Assembly (NCBI GenBank): GCA_963774745.1
Contig: CAVZGE010000011.1
Location: forward strand, 682,001 to 746,000
DNA length: 64,000 nucleotides
Reading direction: 5' to 3'
DNA from: Prado023 sp963774745
Lineage (GTDB): Bacteria; Actinomycetota; Actinomycetes; S36-B12; CAIYMF01
Shown: piece by piece, positions 57,082 to 64,000 of the stretch
Position numbering within the stretch: the stretch's first letter is position 1
Layout: each line of letters begins with the position of its first letter
Made by a program: the position numbers and the translations under genes
The notes under the pieces: generated by a model
The model's input: the letters and a program-made list of their open reading frames with translations, nothing else
Told to the model about the DNA's origin: nothing
Databases searched by the model: none

Positions 57082-58392
57082 TCAGGCAGTGAACCTCGGG
57101 AACGCCGAGGCGCCTGCGTAGCGTGCCGCATCGTCGAGCTCGTCCTCGATGCGCAGCAGCTGGTTGTACTTCGCCACGCGGTCCGAGCGGGCCGGAGCCC
57201 CGGACTTGATCTGGCCGCAGTTGAACGCGACAGCCAGGTCGGCGATGGTCGAGTCCTCGGTCTCGCCCGAGCGGTGGCTCATCATCGTCTTGAACCCGGC
57301 ACGGTGCGCGGCCTCCACGGCCTCGGCCGTCTCGGTCAGCGAGCCGATCTGGTTGACCTTGACCAGCAGGGCGTTCGCGGACTTCTCCGCGATGCCCCGG
57401 TTGATCCGGGTGGTGTTGGTGACGTAGTGGTCGTCGCCGACGATCTGCACCTTGGCGCCCAGCTCGGCGGTGATGGCGGTCCAGTCGGCCCACTCGTCCT
57501 CGCCGAGGGGATCCTCGATCGACACGATCGGGAAGTCGCGGACGAGGCCCGCGTAGTACTCGATCATCTGGTCGGTGCTCTTGGCGACACCCTCGACGAA
57601 GTACTCCTCGGGCTTGACCTCGCCGGAGCCCTTCAGCGCACGGCCGTGGAACTCCGAGGCCGCCACGTCCATCGCCAGGGCGATGTCGGTGCCCGGCGTG
57701 AAGCCGGCCTTCTCGATGGCCTGGACGATGAGCTCGAGGGCAGCACGGTTGCTGGGCAGGTTCGGGGCGAAGCCGCCCTCGTCGCCCAGGCCGGTCGCGT
57801 AGCCGGCAGACTTCAGCACGCCCTTGAGCGCGTGGTAGACCTCAGCGCCCTTGCGCAGCGCCTCGGCGAAGGTCTCGGCGCCGATCGGGGCGATCATGAA
57901 CTCCTGCATGTCGACTGACGAGTCGGCGTGCGAGCCGCCGTTGATGATGTTCATCATCGGGACGGGCAGCAGGTAGGCGTTCGGCCCGCCCAGGTAGCGG
58001 AACAGCGGCAGGCCCGCAGACTCCGCGGCCGCCTTGGCCACGGCCAGCGAGACGCCGAGGATCGCGTTGGCACCCAGGCGCTCCTTGTTCGGCGTTCCGT
58101 CGAGGTCGACCATCGTCTGGTCGATCAGGCGCTGCTCGGAGGCGTCGAAGCCCAGGATCGCCGGGGCGATCTCGTCCTCGACGTTGGCCACGGCCTTGGT
58201 CACGCCCTTGCCCAGGTAGCGCGAGGCGTCGCCATCGCGCAGCTCGTAGGCCTCGAAGGCGCCGGTGGACGCGCCCGACGGCACTGCCGCACGACCCGTT
58301 GCCCCGTCCTCCAGGGCGACCTCGACCTCAAGGGTCGGGTTGCCACGTGAGTCCAGGATCTCGCGCGCGATGACGACATCAATGCTTGCCAC
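57082..58392 (-). CDS. eno: Enolase
   Basis: A 436-residue enolase, converting 2-phosphoglycerate to phosphoenolpyruvate with Mg2+. Recognisable parts: REILDSRGNPTLEVEV near the start, the GASTGAFEA loop, NIINGGSHAD, GDEGGFAPNL, the metal ligands in SIEDPLGEDEW, and the signature KVNQIGSLTETAEA with SHRSGETED. The start is GTG with AGGAGCT upstream. First gene of the eno-ftsB-DUF501-ppx run. Confidence 0.96.
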   Translation of the reverse strand: MASIDVVIAREILDSRGNPTLEVEVALEDGATGRAAVPSGASTGAFEAYELRDGDASRYLGKGVTKAVANVEDEIAPAILGFDASEQRLIDQTMVDLDGTPNKERLGANAILGVSLAVAKAAAESAGLPLFRYLGGPNAYLLPVPMMNIINGGSHADSSVDMQEFMIAPIGAETFAEALRKGAEVYHALKGVLKSAGYATGLGDEGGFAPNLPSNRAALELIVQAIEKAGFTPGTDIALAMDVAASEFHGRALKGSGEVKPEEYFVEGVAKSTDQMIEYYAGLVRDFPIVSIEDPLGEDEWADWTAITAELGAKVQIVGDDHYVTNTTRINRGIAEKSANALLVKVNQIGSLTETAEAVEAAHRAGFKTMMSHRSGETEDSTIADLAVAFNCGQIKSGAPARSDRVAKYNQLLRIEDELDDAARYAGASAFPRFTA

Positions 58393-58515
58393 AGGTAGCT
58401 CCTATCAGATGGTTTGCCGCGGCGGCGGGCGCACCTCGGCAGTCGCCCGCACTGAGCGTCACCCTACCGACTGGAGTCCGCCGGCTCCTGTTGAGTGCCC
58501 GTGATCGCACAACGC

Positions 58516-59238
58516 TCACCGTGCGTTCACCTGCGACTCCGCAGCCCGCACGCGGACGGCGAACCCGCGCAGGGCGCCGCGGAGCGCGGACTCCGGATCG
58601 ACGCCCCGATCCAGTGCCTCGGTGGCGATCGCGAGCAGCAGGTCCCCCACCCCGTCGGTGCCGACCTCGTCGAGGGCCCGAGATGCCAGCTCCCGGGTGC
58701 CCTCGTCCGCCGGGGGAAGCTGCACCCCGCCGTGCGTCACCCGGTAGTGCATCTTGGCCGCGAGCAGCAGTGCCGGGAGCCCGGTGGGGATCCCGTCGAG
58801 GACCGAGTCGCGGGACTTCTCCGCGGTCTTGCGGGCCAGCCACACGGACTCGACGTGGGCCGCTGAGTCGACCGTCTCGTCGCCGAACACGTGCGGGTGG
58901 CGGGCCACGAGCTTGGCCGCGATCCCGGCTGCGACGTCGTCGATCGACCACGGGTCCGCGTCGTCCTCCTGGGCGATCCGCGAATGGAACATGACCTGCA
59001 GCAGGACGTCGCCGAGCTCCTCGCGCATGGCCGCGCGGTCTCCGGTCTCGATCGCCTCGACCGCCTCGTGGGCCTCCTCGGTCAGGTAGGACACCAACGA
59101 CTCGTGGGTCTGCTCCGCGTCCCACGGGCAGCCGCCCGGGGAGCGCAGCCGGTCCATGACCGCGATGAGCTCCATGAGCGGCTCGCCGCTCGGGGCGGGG
59201 ACCGCGCGGGAGCCGGGATCCCCGGTGGGCTGGCCCAT
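58516..59238 (-). CDS. mazG: MazG-family nucleoside triphosphate pyrophosphohydrolase
   Basis: A 240-residue all-alpha NTP pyrophosphatase that clears abnormal (d)NTPs to monophosphates. The metal-binding EExxE...ExxD array is seen in TEEAHEAVEAIETGD and REELGDVLLQVMFHSRIAQE. The start of the domain, RLRSPGGCPWDAEQTHESL, is typical. The ATG at 59238 follows directly on the TAG stop of the SurA-like gene. It has one MazG domain plus a shorter C-terminal part. Confidence 0.92.
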   Translation of the reverse strand: MGQPTGDPGSRAVPAPSGEPLMELIAVMDRLRSPGGCPWDAEQTHESLVSYLTEEAHEAVEAIETGDRAAMREELGDVLLQVMFHSRIAQEDDADPWSIDDVAAGIAAKLVARHPHVFGDETVDSAAHVESVWLARKTAEKSRDSVLDGIPTGLPALLLAAKMHYRVTHGGVQLPPADEGTRELASRALDEVGTDGVGDLLLAIATEALDRGVDPESALRGALRGFAVRVRAAESQVNAR

Positions 59239-59859
59239 CTACGGGGTGGCCTGCTCCTGGGTGGACTGCTCCGTCACCGACGAGCCGGGGACGATCTGCA
59301 GCTGTGCGTCGTCCCAGGTGCCGTAGCGCGGGGCGACCGCGACGTCGATGGCCTCGGAGTACTCCGAGAGTGCGACCCGTGCCGACTCCAGCTGCGCGGC
59401 AGCATCGCCCGCGGCGTTCAGCTTCAGGCCGATCGCGGTGACCAGCAGGTTCGTCCGCACGGTGTCCTCGAGGGACTGCGGCGGGATTCCGGACTGCAGC
59501 GCGAGACCGTTGAGGGCCTCCTGGCCCCCGTTCTCGCTGGCCAGCTGCTCGAGGCCCTGCTCGACCTGGGTCCTGGTGAGGTCGATGCTGTTGGCCGCGG
59601 CGTAGCTGCTGATGAGCCGGTTGAGCACGACCCGCTCGGCCGTGGCGGCGGCCAGCCCGGCCGGCGGCTCACCGGGGGCCAGCCCCTGCCCGGACAGCAC
59701 GAGGGCGACGTCATCAGCGACCTCCGCCTGGGAGACCCGGAAGTCCTGGGACACCGCTGCCTGGCCGGACTCGACCAGCACGGACTGGCCGGACCCGTCC
59801 GTGCCGCAGCCGGCGAGCACCAGGGCGCCACACCCCAGGGCGATGGCAGTCCAACGCAT
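59239..59859 (-). CDS. SurA N-terminal-domain-like lipoprotein
   Basis: A 206-residue lipoprotein: signal peptide with lipobox LAGC (Cys ~18), then a helical region (AERVVLNRLISSYAAANSI ... RTQVEQGLEQLA) resembling the chaperone domain of SurA. No PPIase (rotamase) domain follows; a short C-terminal region (DVAVAPRYGTWD) resembles the start of one. It may help fold exported proteins. ATG 59859 has GGAGG at the right spacing and overlaps the mfd stop (TGATG). Confidence 0.8.
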   Translation of the reverse strand: MRWTAIALGCGALVLAGCGTDGSGQSVLVESGQAAVSQDFRVSQAEVADDVALVLSGQGLAPGEPPAGLAAATAERVVLNRLISSYAAANSIDLTRTQVEQGLEQLASENGGQEALNGLALQSGIPPQSLEDTVRTNLLVTAIGLKLNAAGDAAAQLESARVALSEYSEAIDVAVAPRYGTWDDAQLQIVPGSSVTEQSTQEQATP

Positions 59860-62800
59860 CACGTGCCTCCGATCGGTTGGAGGATGACCGAGCCGATCAC
59901 CTCACGGGTCCATGCTACGAGTGCTGCGTCGATCACCGGTGCAGCGCCCACGGTGGCCGGCTTGGGCCGTGGCACGAGGACGGTGCGCGTCACCGGCTTG
60001 ATCTGGGTCCCCGGGTAGAGCCGCTGCAGGCGCAGGGTGCGCGACTCGGGCAGGTCGACGCCGCCGAAGCGGACGTAGTTGCCGGCCAGCACGATCTCGG
60101 CGACCCGGGCCGAGCGCGCCAGCCCGCGCAGCCGGGCGACGTCCATGAGCCGCTCGACCGGCTCCGGCAGCGGGCCGTACCGGTCGCGCAGCTCGGCGAC
60201 CACCTCATCGATCGCGGCGTCGTCGCTGGCCGCCGCGATCCGGCGGTAGGCCTCCAGGCGCAGCCGCTCGCCGCTGACGTAGTCGTGCGGGATGTGGGCG
60301 TCCACCGGCAGCTCGACCTTCACGTCGGCCAGGTCCGCGCCCGTGTCGCCGCGGTACTCCGCGAGGGCCTCGCCGACCAGCCGGATGTACAGGTCGAAGC
60401 CAACATCGGCGATGTGGCCGGACTGCTCGCCGCCGAGCATGTTCCCCGCCCCGCGGATCTCGAGGTCCTTCATCGCGACGGCCATGCCCGCGCCGAGGTC
60501 GGTGTGCGCGGCGATCGTGGCCAGCCGGTCGTGGGCGGTCTGGGTGAGCGGCTTCTCGGGCGGGTACAGGAAGTAGGCGTACGCGCGCTCGCGGCCACGG
60601 CCGACCCGACCGCGCAGCTGGTGCAGCTGGCTCAGGCCGAACATGTCGGCGCGGTCGACGATCAGGGTGTTCGCGTTGGGGATGTCCAGTCCGGACTCGA
60701 CGATGGTGGTGGAGACCAGCACGTCGGAGCGCTTCTCCCAGAAGTCGACGATGATCTGCTCGAGGGTGTGCTCGTTCATCTGGCCGTGGGCGGTGGCGAT
60801 CCGTGCCTCGGGCACCAGGTCGCGCAGCTTGGCGGCCACCCGGTCGATGGACTCCACCCGGTTGTGCACGAAGAACACCTGGCCGTCGCGCAGCAGCTCG
60901 CGGCGGATCGCCGCCGAGATCTGCTTCGGGTCGTAGGCCCCGACGTAGGTCAGGATCGGCAGCCGCTCCTCCGGCGGGGTCAGGATCGTGGACATCTCCC
61001 GGATCCCGGTGACCGCCATCTCCAGCGTGCGCGGGATCGGCGTGGCCGACATCGTCAGCACGTCGACGTTGGTCCGCAGGGCCTTGATGTGCTCCTTGTG
61101 CTCGACGCCGAAGCGCTGCTCCTCGTCGACGATCAGCAGGCCGAGGTCCTTGAAGCGGGTCTTGGCGCTGAACAGCCGGTGCGTGCCGATCACCACGTCG
61201 ATCGTGCCGTCGGAGATGCCGTCCAGGACCGCACGGGCCTCCGCGTCGGTCTGGAACCGGGACAGCGCGGCGACCTTGACGGGGAAGCCGGAGTACCGGT
61301 CGGAGAACGTCTGGAAGTGCTGCTGGACCAGCAGCGTGGTCGGCACCAGGACGGCCACCTGCTTGCCGTCCTGGACCGCCTTGAACGCCGCCCGCACGGC
61401 GATCTCGGTCTTCCCGTAGCCGACGTCACCGCAGACCAGGCGGTCCATCGGGATGGACCGCTCCATGTCGGCCTTGACCTCGTTGATGGTCGAGTCCTGG
61501 TCAGGGGTCTCGGTGTAGGCGAAGGCGTCCTCGAGCTCCCGCTGCCACGGGGTGTCGGGTCCGAACGAGTGCCCGACGGCCTGCTGGCGTGCGGCGTAGA
61601 GCTTGACCAGCTCACCGGCGATCTGGCGCACCGCCTTGCGCGCGCGGGTCTTGGTCTGCTGCCAGTCCGCGCCGCCGAGCCGGTGGACGCTGGGCGCCTC
61701 ACCGCCGACGTAGCGCGTGACCTGGTCGAGCTGGTCGGTGGGGACGTAGAGCCGGTCCGGTGGCTGCCCGCGCTTGCTCGGGGCGTACTCCAGGACGAGG
61801 TACTCGCGGGTCGCGCCGCCGACCGTGCGCTGGGTCATCTCGACGTAGCGGCCGACCCCGTGCTGCTCGTGGACGACGAAGTCCCCGGCGGCCAGCTGCA
61901 GCGGATCGACGGTGTTCCGCCGGCGCGAGGGCATCCGGGCCATGTCCCGGGTGGAGCCCTTCTGGCCGCGGATGTCGGTCTCGGTGACGACCAGCAGCCC
62001 GGCGTCGGGCGCGTCCAGCCCGTGGTCGAGTCGGCCGGTCGTGACGGTGACGACCCCGGAGCCCGGTGGCCACCGGGTGATCCCCGGGACGACGCGGGCC
62101 GGCACGTCGGCCGCCCCGAGCTGCTCGGCCAGGCGCTGCGCCGAGCCGACGCCCGCGGTGACCGCGACAACCCGACGACCGGCCGTGAGCGCCGCCCGCA
62201 GGTCACTGACCAGCGCCTTGCCGTCGCCGCGGTAGGCCGGAGTGGCGCTGATCGTCAGGGCGAGCGCGTCCTGGTCGATCCCCTCGGCGGGTTCCTCCCC
62301 GGCGACGGCCATGCCGAACGGGCCGGCGGTCCACCAGGCGACCCCCAGGTGGTCGGCAGCCTCGCGGACCTCCTCGATGGTCCGGTAGGTCGCGGCCCCC
62401 AGGTCGATGGGGGTCTCGTTGCCCACCGCGGCGTTGTGCCACGAGGCGGCGAGGAACTCGTTGCTCGTGGCCACGAGGTCGTGGGCCTTGGTGCGGACCA
62501 GCTCGGGGTCGCAGAGCAGGACGAGCGGGGTGCTGTCCGGCGAGCCGGCGCGGGCCACGACCTCGACCAGGCTCTCCATGCCGTCGGCCAGGACCGGGGC
62601 GAGCGCCTCCATCCCCTCGACGGCGATCCCCTCGGCGAGCTTGGCGCACATCTCGGTCAGTTGCGGGTGCTTCGCGGCCAGTGCCGCCGCACGCTCGCGC
62701 ACCGCCGGGGTCAGCAGCAGCTCACGGCAGGGTGGCGCCCAGAGCCCATGCCGGGCGACCTCCAGCGAGCGCTGGTCGGCCACCCGGAAGTAGCGGATCT

Positions 62801-63416
62801 CCTCGACGTCGTCGCCCCAGAACTCCACCCGCAGGGGATGCTCCTCGGTGGGCGGGAACACGTCGAGGATCCCGCCGCGGATCGCGAACTGCCCACGCTT
62901 CTCGACCAGGTCGGTCGGGGCGTACCCGATCGTGACCAGGGCCTCGGCGAGCTCCTCGTGGGCGATCTCGTCGCCGGGGCGCACCACCACGGGCTGCAGG
63001 TCGCCCAGGCCGGTGACGATCGGCTGCAGCAGCGCGCGGATCGGGGCCACGACCAGGTCGAGGGCGCCGATCGTCTCATCGTCGGCGTCGGGGTGCGCCA
63101 GCCGGCGCAGGACCGCCAGGCGCCGCCCGACGGTGTCCGAGCTCGGGCTCAGGCGCTCGTGCGGCAGCGTCTCCCACGCGGGCAGCACGGCGACCCGAGC
63201 CGCGCCGGTCAGGCTGCTGGCTGCCGCCGCGAGGTCCTCGGCCTGCCGGGTGGTGGCCGTCACGGCCAGGACCAGGCGGTGCCGGGTCATCCCAGCCGCG
63301 AGGAAGGGCACGGCCGCATCCGGGGTGACCACCGACCCGTGCGGGCCATCGGCCCGGGCAGCGAACGCGAAGGTGGGGTCGAGCAGAAGCCCACCAAGAA
63401 GTCCAGAGAGATCCAT
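59859..63416 (-). CDS. mfd: Transcription-repair coupling factor
   Basis: An 1185-residue Mfd, which removes RNA polymerase stalled at DNA lesions and recruits UvrA. The N-terminal UvrB-like part includes TRQAEDLAAA and IRGGILDVFPP; the RNAP-interaction domain starts GDFVVHEQHGVGRY; the translocase has GDVGYGKTEIAVRAAF (Walker A), VDEEQRFG (Walker B), TMSATPIPRTL and the QLRGRVGRG helicase motif VI; the C-terminal TRCF domain ends it. ATG 63416 was chosen from the conserved N-terminus; 63428 is possible. Confidence 0.95.
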   Translation of the reverse strand: MDLSGLLGGLLLDPTFAFAARADGPHGSVVTPDAAVPFLAAGMTRHRLVLAVTATTRQAEDLAAAASSLTGAARVAVLPAWETLPHERLSPSSDTVGRRLAVLRRLAHPDADDETIGALDLVVAPIRALLQPIVTGLGDLQPVVVRPGDEIAHEELAEALVTIGYAPTDLVEKRGQFAIRGGILDVFPPTEEHPLRVEFWGDDVEEIRYFRVADQRSLEVARHGLWAPPCRELLLTPAVRERAAALAAKHPQLTEMCAKLAEGIAVEGMEALAPVLADGMESLVEVVARAGSPDSTPLVLLCDPELVRTKAHDLVATSNEFLAASWHNAAVGNETPIDLGAATYRTIEEVREAADHLGVAWWTAGPFGMAVAGEEPAEGIDQDALALTISATPAYRGDGKALVSDLRAALTAGRRVVAVTAGVGSAQRLAEQLGAADVPARVVPGITRWPPGSGVVTVTTGRLDHGLDAPDAGLLVVTETDIRGQKGSTRDMARMPSRRRNTVDPLQLAAGDFVVHEQHGVGRYVEMTQRTVGGATREYLVLEYAPSKRGQPPDRLYVPTDQLDQVTRYVGGEAPSVHRLGGADWQQTKTRARKAVRQIAGELVKLYAARQQAVGHSFGPDTPWQRELEDAFAYTETPDQDSTINEVKADMERSIPMDRLVCGDVGYGKTEIAVRAAFKAVQDGKQVAVLVPTTLLVQQHFQTFSDRYSGFPVKVAALSRFQTDAEARAVLDGISDGTIDVVIGTHRLFSAKTRFKDLGLLIVDEEQRFGVEHKEHIKALRTNVDVLTMSATPIPRTLEMAVTGIREMSTILTPPEERLPILTYVGAYDPKQISAAIRRELLRDGQVFFVHNRVESIDRVAAKLRDLVPEARIATAHGQMNEHTLEQIIVDFWEKRSDVLVSTTIVESGLDIPNANTLIVDRADMFGLSQLHQLRGRVGRGRERAYAYFLYPPEKPLTQTAHDRLATIAAHTDLGAGMAVAMKDLEIRGAGNMLGGEQSGHIADVGFDLYIRLVGEALAEYRGDTGADLADVKVELPVDAHIPHDYVSGERLRLEAYRRIAAASDDAAIDEVVAELRDRYGPLPEPVERLMDVARLRGLARSARVAEIVLAGNYVRFGGVDLPESRTLRLQRLYPGTQIKPVTRTVLVPRPKPATVGAAPVIDAALVAWTREVIGSVILQPIGGT

Positions 63417-63445
63417 GAGAGCCCCCATTCTCCCATCCGCAGCCC

Positions 63446-63478
63446 GCGCCCCACGCCCCACGCCCCACGCCCCAGCCC
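63446..63478. repeat. 7-bp tandem repeat upstream of mfd
   Basis: CCCCACG is repeated about four times (CGCCCCACGCCCCACG and so on) in the 190-bp gap between mfd and the CysQ-like gene. Confidence 0.75.
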
Positions 63479-63488
63479 CCACCACGCG

Positions 63489-63554
63489 AACTCTCCACTT
63501 GGACGCGGACTCCTCCCGTTCGGGATTGGAGAGTGCGACGTGAAGTGGAGAGTT
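63489..63554. repeat. Inverted repeat between mfd and the CysQ-like gene
   Basis: AACTCTCCACTT (63489-63500) pairs perfectly with AAGTGGAGAGTT (63543-63554), 42 bp apart. A partial third copy, TTGGAGAGTG, lies between them. It could be a terminator for the CysQ-like gene or a mobile repeat. Confidence 0.6.
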
Positions 63555-63608
63555 GGCCGGGGAATCGCGGGTGGGGGCGGGTGGGATGGCCGCGGGGTCG
63601 GGCCGGGG

Positions 63609-64000
63609 TCAGCGCCAGCTGGTGGTGAACGCCGCGGCCAGCGCGGGGTGGCAGATCAGGACCGGGCCGGCCTTCGGGGGCATCCGGTTGAACGGCTGCT
63701 CGGGGCCCAGCGCGACCAGCCCGGCAGCCAGGGCACAGGCGTGCGGTGCTGCGAGGTCCCACTCGTTGAGTCCCCCGGGATGCAGGTAGGCCTCGGCCCG
63801 CCCGGCCATCACCTCGCCGAGCTTCGCCCCCACGGACCCGACGTTGGCCGCCTCGATCCCATGTGCGGTGACCCCCGCTGCAGCCAGGTCGGCCGAGACG
63901 TCCTCGAGGAGCCGGCTCAGGCCCGCCGGCGGCCGGGATCGCGAGACCACGATCCGCAGCGCCCGATCGGTCGGCAACGCCCGCACGGGAGGCGGCTGGT
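63609..64000 (-). CDS. Inositol-monophosphatase/CysQ-family phosphatase (C-terminal part, runs off the window)
   Basis: The last 130 residues of a metal-dependent phosphatase. GSVGAKLGEVMAGRAEAYLHP and NEWDLAAPHACALAAGL match the C-terminal half of CysQ (3'-phosphoadenosine 5'-phosphatase), where the WD supplies a metal ligand. It would remove the 3'-phosphate from PAP in sulfate assimilation, though related enzymes act on inositol phosphates. The catalytic N-terminal metal motifs lie outside the window. Confidence 0.82.
   Translation of the reverse strand, partial: QPPPVRALPTDRALRIVVSRSRPPAGLSRLLEDVSADLAAAGVTAHGIEAANVGSVGAKLGEVMAGRAEAYLHPGGLNEWDLAAPHACALAAGLVALGPEQPFNRMPPKAGPVLICHPALAAAFTTSWR

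Overview
The window is high-GC (about 70 %) DNA with short intergenic gaps, many GTG starts and many genes from actinobacterial families: DUF4245, DUF4307, DUF6542, DUF3817, DUF501 and DUF222-HNH, plus the gene orders eno-ftsB-DUF501-ppx, xseA-xseB-DUF4245-fum and DUF4307-greA-ilvA. It is chromosomal DNA of a high-GC actinobacterium. No rRNA is present, so I cannot place it more precisely. At least ten genes have a -10 like hexamer 6-7 nt before the start codon, which suggests frequent leaderless transcription.

Layout. 0-4 kb: the edge of a CUT2 sugar ABC operon with a divergent LacI regulator, a secreted SGNH hydrolase and a secreted endonuclease/phosphatase-like protein. 4.1-7 kb: a ferric-reductase-like membrane flavoprotein, an FMN-binding protein and ApbE, a flavinylation and electron-transfer unit. 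7-18.5 kb: genes that look like a cyclic-nucleotide neighbourhood. It holds an MFS-cNMP protein, a glutaminase-STAS-cNMP protein, a soluble-adenylyl-cyclase-like giant protein, an MBL-fold hydrolase, a calcineurin-like phosphoesterase and a lone cNMP-domain protein. 18.5-28 kb: housekeeping genes ychF, rmuC, ispH, xseAB and fum, with an SOS-box-bearing DUF222-HNH gene. 28-38.8 kb: cell-wall and housekeeping genes (lytic transglycosylase, PhoH2, UppS, HlyIII, exonuclease III, SURF1 cluster, greA, ilvA). 38.8-47 kb: MFS, DUF559, ung, a GlmL-like ATPase and a CUT1 sugar ABC operon with no ATPase gene.

47-50 kb: msrA is split by a 2.23-kb insertion carrying a large serine recombinase, an HNH nuclease and a two-TM potassium channel. 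The 3' end of msrA survives 2.2 kb away. Removing the insertion at a shared AC dinucleotide restores the MsrA reading frame. 50-64 kb: lipid and peptide hydrolases, a Bax-inhibitor-like protein, a tRNA with a UAA anticodon but no long variable arm, def, an ACT protein, ppx, DUF501, ftsB, eno, mazG, a SurA-like lipoprotein, mfd and the end of a CysQ-like phosphatase.

Caution: about ten single-base frameshifts interrupt otherwise well-conserved genes, including ychF, fumarase and exonuclease III. Nearly all are a gain of one base. They look like sequence errors rather than decay. A 50-bp palindromic repeat occurs three times in intergenic DNA, and two copies flank the DUF559 gene as direct repeats. 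No gap between genes exceeds 300 bp. I saw no CRISPR array, rRNA or classical insertion sequence.
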